Virus record (IMG/VR): IMGVR_UViG_3300020596_000014
Location: 62,001-126,000 of that record
Length of the DNA: 64,000 nucleotides
Source of the DNA: a virus
Direction: 5' to 3' (one strand)
Made by a program: the position numbers and the translations under genes. The notes below the pieces were generated by a model that ran no database searches, had not been told where the DNA came from, and was given only the letters and a program-made list of their open reading frames with translations. Positions within the stretch are counted from its first letter, which is position 1; every line of letters starts with the position of its first letter. Of the stretch, positions 8,568 through 15,965 are shown piece by piece.

Positions 8568-9113
8568 ATGTCTAAGACATCGTTGTCACAACTCGTCAAG
8601 CAGATCGTGATCGAACAGCTCGCCCGTGCCCAAGTTCGTGCACTTCTGGAAGCGGTCGAGATCACTGATCCAGCTGTCGTTGCGAACAAGATGAAGGATC
8701 TATACAACCAAATCTGGGACACCGACGTGTTCACCGTCGAGCAGGATGGAAGAAGCTTCACCGTCAAAGGCCCTAGGGCTGTGCCCGTGAACGGGAAGAC
8801 GCCGGACATTGGAAACAGTTCTAGTTTTGGTTCGCGTGATCCGAGCAAGCAAGGTCAAGAGTACCTGGACGACAACACACAGATCGTCAAGCTCAACAAA
8901 AACAAAGTCATGCAGACGTTGAAGTCGATGCTTCCCTCGACCATGAAGATGAAGATCGGAGGCGCCGACTCTATCGTGTTCTACGGTGAGAACACACGGG
9001 TTGTTTGGAATTGGTACATGGTCAGCAGCAACGAGATCTGGGGATTCGTCGAAGCAAACAAGAACGGAAGCTTGGCAGATTCTCCCGCACCTGCTAGCGT
9101 CATCAAGGTCTGA
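8568..9113 (+). CDS. Unknown protein with capsid-leader-like N-terminus
   Basis: 181 residues from ATG 8568; an in-frame TTG at 8544 would add eight. The start MSKTSLSQLVKQIVIE is a basic amphipathic helix ending in I-V-I-E, matching the leader shared by seven other proteins here. The body is mixed, with a DNTQIVKLNKNKVMQTLKSML segment and a C-terminal part rich in aromatics. No family recognised. If the leader works as in T4 internal proteins, this would be a head-packaged protein cut after residue 16. That role is inferred only from the N-terminal pattern. It overlaps the next gene by one base. Confidence 0.55.
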   Translation: MSKTSLSQLVKQIVIEQLARAQVRALLEAVEITDPAVVANKMKDLYNQIWDTDVFTVEQDGRSFTVKGPRAVPVNGKTPDIGNSSSFGSRDPSKQGQEYLDDNTQIVKLNKNKVMQTLKSMLPSTMKMKIGGADSIVFYGENTRVVWNWYMVSSNEIWGFVEANKNGSLADSPAPASVIKV

Positions 9114-9520
9114 TGCTTATTAAGCGGCTGCGAAAGAAACGTCGCAGCCGCCGAGCGAAGCGTGGCATTCACGTTTCACCCAAACATATTGACCCCTTCA
9201 ACTTCCGCTCTGGGTGGGAGCAGAAGTACGCGCTGTGGCTCGACGGCAACGTGAACGTTGTCTCATATCGCTACGAGCCGTACGCGGTCGAGTACCTCTC
9301 AAACGTGCGCACCGGCAAGATTCGCAAATATTACCCCGACTTCGAGGTGACGTGGGCAGACGGGAATAAGACGCTCGTCGAGATAAAGCCGAAGAAGAAA
9401 GTGACTGTTGCGAAGAACGTGAAGAAGTTCGCGGCCGCATCCATTTTTTGTCTTAAAAACGGGATGACTTTCGTTATCGTAACTGAAGTTGACTTGAAGA
9501 CTCTAGGCTTGCTTAAGTGA
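9113..9520 (+). CDS. gp4-like head-completion nuclease
   Basis: 135 residues of the TnsA-like PD-(D/E)xK fold: FRSGWEQKYALWLDGN (catalytic Glu in the first helix), YEPYAVEYL, RKYYPDFEVTW (catalytic Asp), LVEIKPKKK (E-x-K). T4-like phages carry this family as gp4, a head-completion protein added to filled heads. The N-terminus is strongly basic (RLRKKRRSRRAKR), consistent with DNA contact. The same nuclease core is the catalytic domain of the endonuclease at 28619 and of the remnant at 3190, so a homing origin is an alternative. Its short single-domain form and position before a resolvase favour the phage-assembly role. Confidence 0.65.
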   Translation: MLIKRLRKKRRSRRAKRGIHVSPKHIDPFNFRSGWEQKYALWLDGNVNVVSYRYEPYAVEYLSNVRTGKIRKYYPDFEVTWADGNKTLVEIKPKKKVTVAKNVKKFAAASIFCLKNGMTFVIVTEVDLKTLGLLK

Positions 9521-10062
9521 GAATATTAGGATTAGATTTAAGCACAAGTTGCGTCGGCTACTGTATTCTCGAGTCAACCGATCGCAGCATCGTCGAGCTC
9601 GGTCACATCTCACTGAAGAACGTCGAAGGCTTGTTCAACAAGATCGACGACATCGTCCCGAAGGTCGCTGCCCTTCTTGTCGGTCACAACATCTCGAAGT
9701 GCTTCATCGAAGAGCCAGTTCAGATGTTTACGATGGGCATGTCGTCGGCGCACACGATCCTCACGCTCGCCAAGTTCAACGCTCTCGTGTCTTATCACGT
9801 GCGCAACCAGCTCGGTGACGCCAATATTGCGTTCGTGAAGCCGAACGAAGCGCGGAAGTCTTGCGGAATCATTCTCACGACAAAGGCGAAAGCGGGTGGC
9901 GCTTCGCAAAAAGAGCAAACATTTTCTCAACTTACGGCCCCCAACGGGTTGCTGTCTCACATTAAGTGGGACATGACAAAGACCGGCAAGGTGAAGCCTG
10001 AATCGTATGATCGTGCGGATGCATATGTTGTGGCCATTTACGGCGCCGTAAAAACGAAATAA
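9517..10062 (+). CDS. RuvC-like Holliday junction resolvase
   Basis: 181 residues from GTG 9517, overlapping the previous stop as GTGA. The RNase H-like fold is clear: ILGLDLSTSCVGYCIL carries the first acidic residue on strand one, FIEEPV gives the glutamate after strand four, and SYDRADAYVVA near the end gives the final aspartates. RuvC-type enzymes cut four-way DNA junctions. In a T4-like phage this would resolve branched replication intermediates before packaging, the job T4 gives to the unrelated gp49. Its location before primase and gp47/46 fits DNA metabolism. Confidence 0.75.
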   Translation: MRILGLDLSTSCVGYCILESTDRSIVELGHISLKNVEGLFNKIDDIVPKVAALLVGHNISKCFIEEPVQMFTMGMSSAHTILTLAKFNALVSYHVRNQLGDANIAFVKPNEARKSCGIILTTKAKAGGASQKEQTFSQLTAPNGLLSHIKWDMTKTGKVKPESYDRADAYVVAIYGAVKTK

Positions 10063-10084
10063 CAGAGACCTAGCTTCTGGGACA

Positions 10085-11074
10085 GTGATAACCGTCTCAC
10101 AGAAGTACGAGCTCCTCGTGAAGCTTCTTGGTCCTGGAAACATCGACAATCGCGCAATCAACGCGCAATTTTGGTGTCCGTTCTGTAAACATCAAGACGG
10201 GAAGAAGCGAAAGCTCGCCGTACGTCTTGCCGACGGTGTGACCCATTGCTGGGTCTGTAACTGGTCCGCTAAGAGCCCGACGAAGCTCGTCTCTATTCTT
10301 GGAGCTCACCGTCTGCTCACGGATCTCGTTGCTGCCTTTGGAGACGGTGGACCTGTCGCCGAGGAAGAAATTATCGAGACAGTTGTCGAGGCAAAGCTCC
10401 CGACAGACTTCACTCTCGTTTGCGATGAGATCGACCGCGGCGTCTACAACCAAGACAAGATCGACGCGATCGCTTATCTCCAGAAGCGAGGAATCACGTA
10501 CAACACTGCTAAGTATTTCAGGCTTGGTGTCTCGTCCTCAGGTGCATTCAGACGTCGAGTCGTCTTCCCTTCGTTCGACGGCGAAGGTGCTCTTAACTTC
10601 GTCACAGCGCGCGCAATCGACGATGCCACCACATTCAAGTACTTCAACACTCAGAGACAGCGCTCTGAAATCGTGTTCAACGAAGTCGATGTAGCTTGGA
10701 ATCGTGAGTTGATTTTGGTCGAGGGTCCGTTTGACCTTACAGCATGTGTTGGCATGAATGCTGCCCCGATGCTCGGCTCATGGCTCGACGAGAACTATCT
10801 TCTCTTCAATCGCATCGTACTCAATCGTACACCTGTGTGCTTGGCATTTGACCCTGATGCTATTACAAAGCAAGCAAAGGTTGCGGCGCGACTGTTGCGT
10901 TATGAGATCCCTGTACGAGTTGTCGATTGGGCAGGACATCCAATGGATCATGACCCTTCAAAAGTCGGTCACGCAGGTTTTCGACAAATGGTGAAAGACG
11001 CGAAAGCATTTGACGAGACAAGCGTTTTTCGCTCAAGACTCACGAGAGCTTTAGATTCAATGAGGTTAACCTAG
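10085..11074 (+). CDS. DNA primase, T4 gp61-like
   Basis: 329 residues from GTG 10085. A zinc ribbon is at residues 36-60 (CPFCKH...CWVCNW). The Toprim core follows: LILVEGPFDLTACVGM holds the glutamate that binds metal, and VCLAFDPDA the D-x-D motif. A C-terminal P-x-DHDP-like segment (GHPMDHDPSKVG) also matches Toprim primases. It makes RNA primers for lagging-strand synthesis, working with the replicative helicase (not in this window). It ends immediately before the gp47 start, so the two are probably co-transcribed. Confidence 0.85.
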   Translation: MITVSQKYELLVKLLGPGNIDNRAINAQFWCPFCKHQDGKKRKLAVRLADGVTHCWVCNWSAKSPTKLVSILGAHRLLTDLVAAFGDGGPVAEEEIIETVVEAKLPTDFTLVCDEIDRGVYNQDKIDAIAYLQKRGITYNTAKYFRLGVSSSGAFRRRVVFPSFDGEGALNFVTARAIDDATTFKYFNTQRQRSEIVFNEVDVAWNRELILVEGPFDLTACVGMNAAPMLGSWLDENYLLFNRIVLNRTPVCLAFDPDAITKQAKVAARLLRYEIPVRVVDWAGHPMDHDPSKVGHAGFRQMVKDAKAFDETSVFRSRLTRALDSMRLT

Positions 11075-11674
11075 ATGCGCATAGGGCACTTAGCTGATAT
11101 TCACGTGCGCGGGCTATCGCGACACGACGAGATTCGAACCGTTATTACCGCGTTTTGTGAGGATGCTAAACAGCGGAAGCTTGATCATATTGTGATAGCA
11201 GGAGATATTTTCCACACAAAATGTTCAGGTATCACGCCCGAATCTATCGATCTGATGGCATGGATGTTTCGTGAACTTGCCAAGGTCGCGAAGCTTCACG
11301 TTACGCTTGGTAATCACGACGGCGCGCTCTCTAACTTCACACGACAGGATGCCATCTCACCCATCATCACGGCCATCGCAGACCCCAACATTGTTCTATA
11401 CAAACAGAGCGGCGTTTATCAGATGGAGTCTGGCGTCAACCTTTGCGTCTACAGCTTGTTTGATCGCGAGAGGTGGGACGCGGTGGCGGCGGTCGAGGGC
11501 GACTACAACATCGCTGTCTACCACGGCTCCGTTGCTGGAGCTGTCTCCGAAGACGGCTGGGTGTTGAAGTCCGAAGTCAGCGTGCAATGGTTCGAGGACA
11601 AGAAGTTCGATTTAGTTTTGCTTGGAGACATCCACAAGCAGCAGTACCTCGGGTACAGGGAGTATGAGGAGTGA
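11075..11674 (+). CDS. 47: gp47 (SbcD-like nuclease), N-terminal fragment of a split gene
   Basis: 199 residues holding the metallophosphatase core of the gp47/Mre11/SbcD nuclease: DIHVRG (D-x-H), AGDIFH (G-D), GNHDG, then YHGS and LGDIHKQQ. T4 gp47 is about 340 residues. This frame stops at YLGYREYEE, just where the protein should continue into a P-W-I-x-Y/F-A-G-S segment. That continuation begins the reading frame at 12752, in the same phase. The catalytic half is therefore complete but separated from its C-terminal part by a 1083-base insertion. Whether the two parts assemble as separate chains is unknown. Confidence 0.85.
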   Translation: MRIGHLADIHVRGLSRHDEIRTVITAFCEDAKQRKLDHIVIAGDIFHTKCSGITPESIDLMAWMFRELAKVAKLHVTLGNHDGALSNFTRQDAISPIITAIADPNIVLYKQSGVYQMESGVNLCVYSLFDRERWDAVAAVEGDYNIAVYHGSVAGAVSEDGWVLKSEVSVQWFEDKKFDLVLLGDIHKQQYLGYREYEE

Positions 11675-11880
11675 GACGCAAGTCAGAACGTCACGCGCTC
11701 TCTGGCGATGTCTGGCATTGCGAATACACACATCGTACCTGGATCATTGTTGGCAAAGGATCCGGGTACATGTTTGAAAAGGTATGGGCTGCACTTGACG
11801 TTGACACAGGCGAACTAATCCAGCGCGCCGCGTTCATCGACCTCAAATTCGGTCATGGATGGAAGAAGATCGCGCCTTGA
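11671..11880 (+). CDS. Small GxVW-family protein inside the inserted cassette
   Basis: 69 residues from GTG 11671, overlapping the gp47 fragment's stop as GTGA. The pattern SGDVWHCEY, a hydrophobic strand WIIVGKG, then ALDVDTGELIQ matches the tandem family at 58732-60058 (G-x-V-W, beta strand, L-D-x-G-E). Because it sits inside the segment that splits gp47, it seems to have travelled with the endonuclease. It looks like a small beta-rich domain; function unknown. Confidence 0.65.
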   Translation: MRRKSERHALSGDVWHCEYTHRTWIIVGKGSGYMFEKVWAALDVDTGELIQRAAFIDLKFGHGWKKIAP

Positions 11881-12754
11881 GAACATGTGCTCGATGTTCG
11901 CAACCGTTGCGCGGGAAGCAGAAAGTGTACTGCTCGCGTACATGTCAAGCGCGTCACTTAGGAGCTAAAGCGGCGTTTATTGCTGTTCGCAACTGCGCGA
12001 CCTGTAACGTTGAGCTCGTGATCCGCAACCGACGAACTGGACTTCATGAACGAGTGTATTGCTCCAAGAAATGCTACGGCATTCATTTGAGCGTTGCATA
12101 TCAGGGTGACGGTAACCCTGGAGTGAATCGTTCTCGTTCAGAAGAGGAAACCGAGAAACGTCGAGCCTCAATGAAGAAGAAATGGCAAGACAAACAGTAT
12201 TGCGAAAATGTGAAGATCGGGCAGCTTTCATTCGTTGAACAGAACGGGCATTGGGGAGGAATGGATGAAGAAAGTTTTGCGAAACGACGTTCTACTTGTC
12301 GTGTTCGTTTTGGTGTTGATCATCCATGGATGCTTTCTTTGATTCGCGAAAAATGCGAAACAACTTCGCTAGAACGTCACGGTAAACACTCGTGGCAGAT
12401 AGCGAAAGCCGCGATCCCAACATCAGACACTCGACCTGAGTTGCGTTTCGCGTCTATGTTGATAGACGCGAACGTGCCTTATCTTCATCCTTTTGACGTG
12501 TACTACTCAGAGACACGAAAATTTGAGTATGACTTCTACATGCCTGGTAAACGAGTTTTAGTCGAGGTAGACGGAGATTACTGGCATGCTCATCCGGACA
12601 AATATTCAACGCTAAACGAAACCCAAAAGCGTGTTCGTGTGCTTGATTTTCGAAAGAACGAACTTGCTGAACAACTTAGCTTGAAGCTAGTTCGAGTATG
12701 GGAATCTGATGTGATGAACAACAAATTGTCTAAGGTAATCGAGGACTTACAATG
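11672..12754 (+). mobile_element. Two-gene homing cassette splitting the gp47-gp46 gene
   Basis: The gp47 frame runs to codon GAG at 11669-11671 and resumes with AAA AAG at 12755 in the same phase. The 1083 bases between (361 codons' worth) are foreign to the gp47 family. They are fully occupied by a small GxVW-family gene and an EDxHD-type endonuclease gene, joined to the host gene by GTGA and ATGA overlaps. That leaves no room for a ribozyme core, so a group I intron is unlikely and a split gene is the simpler reading. Confidence 0.75.
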
Positions 12755-12755
12755 A
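11859..12755 (+). CDS. EDxHD (Vsr-like) homing endonuclease
   Basis: 298 residues. Two treble-clef zinc fingers come first (CARCSQPL...YCSRTC and CATCNVEL...YCSKKC, about residues 10-65). A basic linker follows. The C-terminal nuclease (about 185-290) shows RPELRFASML (E), FEYDFYMP (D), VEVDGDYWHAHP (x-D-x-x-W-H) and LDFRKNELAEQ...LVRVWESD. This is the layout of Vsr-like EDxHD homing enzymes such as phage I-Bth0305I. A TTG at 11877, overlapping the upstream stop, is an alternative start. Its stop overlaps the gp47C-gp46 ATG, so reinitiation could maintain translation of the downstream host gene. Confidence 0.85.
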   Translation: MEEDRALRTCARCSQPLRGKQKVYCSRTCQARHLGAKAAFIAVRNCATCNVELVIRNRRTGLHERVYCSKKCYGIHLSVAYQGDGNPGVNRSRSEEETEKRRASMKKKWQDKQYCENVKIGQLSFVEQNGHWGGMDEESFAKRRSTCRVRFGVDHPWMLSLIREKCETTSLERHGKHSWQIAKAAIPTSDTRPELRFASMLIDANVPYLHPFDVYYSETRKFEYDFYMPGKRVLVEVDGDYWHAHPDKYSTLNETQKRVRVLDFRKNELAEQLSLKLVRVWESDVMNNKLSKVIEDLQ

Positions 12756-15298
12756 AAAAGCTAGTGCCTTGGATCGGATTTGCCGGGTCGACTCTCCAAA
12801 ACACCTACGCCGAAGACCTTGAGCATGGGTACCTCGTCTGGGACGTAGACAAGAAGCAGCGCAAGCACACAGTTGAGTTCGTCGGCCTGCCCAACCCTCG
12901 TCCGTTCGTGACGGTTGATTGGCAAGGCGACGTCGAATCGACGTACGAGTCTGCCTCGACGTGGCCGCAGATGAGTCGCTTCCGCATCCGTTCCGCGTAC
13001 TCACTTCCGTCGTCCGACGCAGCCTCGCTCAGCGCGAAGCTTCGAAAGGAGAAGCAGGCAACCGAGATCATTTTCAAGTCTGACGATGAGGAGTCTGCAA
13101 AGAAGTTCGCCTCAGCCAGCCTCGGCGTCGACGTGCGTTCCCTCGACGCGGTCGAAAGCATGTTACGCGAGTACTACTCAAACGAGCCGCTGGACGATCA
13201 GACATGGGACGGGATGCACGACGCGCTGTCCTCGGCGCACTCGCGTGTGATGACTGAGGATGACACGGCTCGCGGAACTGTGTGGACCCTGAGAAGCCTG
13301 GAGTTCGAGAATCTGTTCGGCTACGGCGGGTCGAACCGCATCAACTTTGAGGACAAGTCTGGGATCGTCGGCATCTTCGGGCCGAACCGCATCGGCAAGT
13401 CCGGTATCGTTGGTGCCATCATGTATACCCTCTTCAACACGTCCGACCGCGGCGCAGGGAAGAACGCGCACATCGTCAACAAGCGTAAGAAGATCGGCAC
13501 CGCCCGGGCAGTTGTGAACGTGGTTGGCTCTGACTACGAGATCAAGCGACAGTCTGAGAAGGTCACCTCACGTGGGCTGCTCACGGCCAACACTTCGCTC
13601 GAGCTCAAGCAGTTGGACGGGGACGCTGTCAACCTGACCGGCGAACAACGGCCGGATACCGAGAAGAACGTTCGCAAGCTGATTGGGAACTACGAGGACT
13701 TCGTCGTGACCTGCGGATCGATGCAGGACGACGTCGCTCGCTTCCTTCGAGAAGGAGCCACACAACGGAAGGCCATCCTATCTCGCTTCCTCGGGATCGA
13801 CGTCTTTGAGAAGATCTATGCCCTGCTCAACAGCGAGCTCAGCGAAGTGAAGAGCAAGTTGAAGAACGTTGCTTCGCGTGACGATCTACTCACCGAGCTG
13901 ATGGAAGTTGAAAAGGATCAACAGATGCGTCGCGACACAGTCGCTTTCCTCGAGGAGAAGAAGCCGTCGCTTGACGAGGCACGCTCACAGGCCTACGTTG
14001 AAGTCCAGAACCTCGCAACAGCCGTCACCATTCGCAAGGCGACTGCTGCCAAAAACGACCTCATCAAGCAGTCAATGCAGACGATGTGTGAGTGCGAGGT
14101 CGTTATGATTCCGTTGCAGGCAAAGATCAACGAAGCAAGCGACGAGATCGTCGTCTTCGAAGCGCAGCTGAGTCAGTGCTTCACGTGGGACGAGATGGAC
14201 ACGCGACGCAGTCAAATCAGCGACGCGAAGCTGGCCGTGCAGGCGCTAAAGGCCGACGCTGACAAGCGAGCTGTTGAGCTCGCTCGTTCAAAAAAGGTGT
14301 CCCTGAAGTTGATTGACGTTCCATGCGGCGACGAGTTTCCTGGTTGCGTGTACATCAAAGACGCTCATGAGGAGAAGCGACGAATCCCGATGCTTGAACT
14401 GGAGTTTCAGGCTGCAGCAGTGAAGCACACGGAATCGTTGTCGACGATCACGCAGCTCGGTGAGGATGACCTCAACGCCGCGCGTGACATACGCAAGAGG
14501 CTCGAGACCTCGATCTCTGTCACGAAGGACGGCATTCGGGCGAACAAGCTTCGTTTGAAGACGCTTCAGGATAAGCACGACAAGGCGAAGGCCGACGCCG
14601 AGAAGTATGCGACCATCTTACTTGTTGAGAGTGATGTTGAGGAACGTCACGTATCTGCTGTGATCACTCACAAGATGCTGACCGACGAACTCGCCGCTCT
14701 CGAGTTGGAGCTCAAGCAGTGCGCAAACCAACTTGGACGATGCGAGGTGAACATCGCCGCGTTGCGCGAATCGCTTGAAACCCGAGTCATGCTCGAACGT
14801 CAGAGTCGCATCCGTGAACTGCTTGTGAACGCGTTCTCGCGTCGGGGCATCCCCAACATCGTGCTTGGCAAGCTGTTGCCTGCCGTGAACGACGAGATGA
14901 GCAAGATCTTGGACGGAATCACCAACTTCAACGTGACGCTCGTCGCCGAGGACGCTACCAATGCGCTCGAGATCTTCATCGACGATGGTGAGTCTGGTAA
15001 GGAGAGCATGCGACCGCTCGAGCTCGGGTCTGGTATGGAGAAGACGATGGCATCTCTCGCCTTGCGTGTCGCTTTGAGCAATCTCACGACGCTGCCTAAG
15101 ACCGACTTCATGATCATTGACGAGGGCTTCGGTTCGCTCGATGATGTGAACGCCGTCGCCTGCGTGTCCTTGTTGAAGTCGCTCAAGCGATGGTTCCGCT
15201 TCGTGCTTATTATCAGTCACGTGGACATCATTAAGGACGCCGTAGACTGTCACATCGACGTGGTCACTACGACCGACGGTGCGTTGGTGCTGTCGTGA
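12752..15298 (+). CDS. 46: Fused gp47 C-terminus and gp46 (SbcC/Rad50-like ATPase)
   Basis: 848 residues. Residues 1-170 are not gp46: PWIGFAGSTLQNTYAEDLEH and the VEFVGLPNPRPFVTVDW stretch are the C-terminal part of gp47, so gp47 and gp46 were one fused gene before the insertion. From about 176 the Rad50-type ATPase begins: Walker A GPNRIGKS near 210, long coiled coils, a hook-like CGDEFPGC near 524-531, signature LGSGMEK near 757 and Walker B FMIIDEGFGS near 785. With gp47 it processes DNA ends for recombination-dependent replication. The hook has C-x6-C spacing rather than the classic C-x2-C. Translation probably depends on ATGA coupling to the endonuclease. Confidence 0.85.
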   Translation: MKKLVPWIGFAGSTLQNTYAEDLEHGYLVWDVDKKQRKHTVEFVGLPNPRPFVTVDWQGDVESTYESASTWPQMSRFRIRSAYSLPSSDAASLSAKLRKEKQATEIIFKSDDEESAKKFASASLGVDVRSLDAVESMLREYYSNEPLDDQTWDGMHDALSSAHSRVMTEDDTARGTVWTLRSLEFENLFGYGGSNRINFEDKSGIVGIFGPNRIGKSGIVGAIMYTLFNTSDRGAGKNAHIVNKRKKIGTARAVVNVVGSDYEIKRQSEKVTSRGLLTANTSLELKQLDGDAVNLTGEQRPDTEKNVRKLIGNYEDFVVTCGSMQDDVARFLREGATQRKAILSRFLGIDVFEKIYALLNSELSEVKSKLKNVASRDDLLTELMEVEKDQQMRRDTVAFLEEKKPSLDEARSQAYVEVQNLATAVTIRKATAAKNDLIKQSMQTMCECEVVMIPLQAKINEASDEIVVFEAQLSQCFTWDEMDTRRSQISDAKLAVQALKADADKRAVELARSKKVSLKLIDVPCGDEFPGCVYIKDAHEEKRRIPMLELEFQAAAVKHTESLSTITQLGEDDLNAARDIRKRLETSISVTKDGIRANKLRLKTLQDKHDKAKADAEKYATILLVESDVEERHVSAVITHKMLTDELAALELELKQCANQLGRCEVNIAALRESLETRVMLERQSRIRELLVNAFSRRGIPNIVLGKLLPAVNDEMSKILDGITNFNVTLVAEDATNALEIFIDDGESGKESMRPLELGSGMEKTMASLALRVALSNLTTLPKTDFMIIDEGFGSLDDVNAVACVSLLKSLKRWFRFVLIISHVDIIKDAVDCHIDVVTTTDGALVLS

Positions 15299-15492
15299 GA
15301 CACTGGAAGCGCAAAGGTGACGCCTCAGGCCGACCGTCCTTATTTTGCCCAAAGTGTGATCGTTGCATGTCGTCGGTCGACGACGTTCGCTCACGTCAAG
15401 AACGTGGTTTTTGCCATCGTTGCTCAGAGAATGGCGCCGTGTCCGAGTTCCAGACGGACGATGTGATGATCGTTATCCGAGAAGACGCCTAA
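15295..15492 (+). CDS. Small zinc-ribbon protein
   Basis: 65 residues from GTG 15295, overlapping the gp46 stop as GTGA. Two cysteine pairs, CPKC near residue 18 and CHRC near 40, form a zinc ribbon, flanked by a basic start (RHWKRKGD) and an acidic tail. It may bind nucleic acid or a protein partner. Tight coupling to gp46 suggests a DNA-metabolism accessory, but no family is recognised. Confidence 0.6.
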   Translation: MRHWKRKGDASGRPSLFCPKCDRCMSSVDDVRSRQERGFCHRCSENGAVSEFQTDDVMIVIREDA

Positions 15493-15503
15493 CTATCAAG
15501 AAC

Positions 15504-15962
15504 ATGACTAGCAAGAACATCGACCTGAACGCCCTCGGACAGGCAATTGACACGTCGTTCACGCGGTCGAGTGCCTCGTCTGGCCCGGTTCTCTCGACAT
15601 ATTCGGTCAAGGCTGGCTTCGTTGCTGGTGATAAGCTCAAGATCAAGGTGGTCTATTCGACCATTGTGAACATGGTGCGTGATCGCGAGCTGCAGGAGTC
15701 GAAGGAACAGTACGAGAAGGAAGGCGACGCCTACATCGATGCTGCCACGAAGCAGATCGTTAAAGAGTACAAGGTGTGGGTCGCCCCGGGTGAGAACGAC
15801 GTCGATAAGCAAGCGTTCGACGATGACGATGATTTCTCTAAGAGTTCCATCAAACTCAAGCGGATCGACGTGACGACCAACATCGAGATCGTCAATCTCA
15901 ACATTTACAACAACAAACGAAGCGCGCTCTTCCGTCGAATCGCCTTGTTCGAAGTGAGCTGA
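15504..15962 (+). CDS. Unknown protein upstream of terminase
   Basis: 152 residues from ATG 15504; an earlier in-frame ATG at 15363 lies wholly within the zinc-ribbon gene and is unlikely. The sequence is charged: a beta-like first half (LSTYSVKAGFVAGDKLKIKVVYSTIVN), an acidic DDDDDFSKSS patch, then DVTTNIEIVNLNIYNNKRSALF. It occupies the place where T4 has the small terminase gene 16 and ends 3 bases before the large terminase. I see no helix-turn-helix or coiled coil typical of gp16, so I leave the function open. Confidence 0.55.
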   Translation: MTSKNIDLNALGQAIDTSFTRSSASSGPVLSTYSVKAGFVAGDKLKIKVVYSTIVNMVRDRELQESKEQYEKEGDAYIDAATKQIVKEYKVWVAPGENDVDKQAFDDDDDFSKSSIKLKRIDVTTNIEIVNLNIYNNKRSALFRRIALFEVS

Positions 15963-15965
15963 GCT

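Noticed and set aside
11672-12754. Group I intron in gp47/gp46
   Set aside because: The segment is filled end to end by two coding regions, one of which has homologues elsewhere in the window. No stretch of 200 or more non-coding bases is left for a ribozyme core. RT-PCR would settle it.
14618-15394. Minus-strand open frame of 258 codons
   Set aside because: Antisense to gp46 ATPase coding sequence; no ribosome site and no protein-like pattern.
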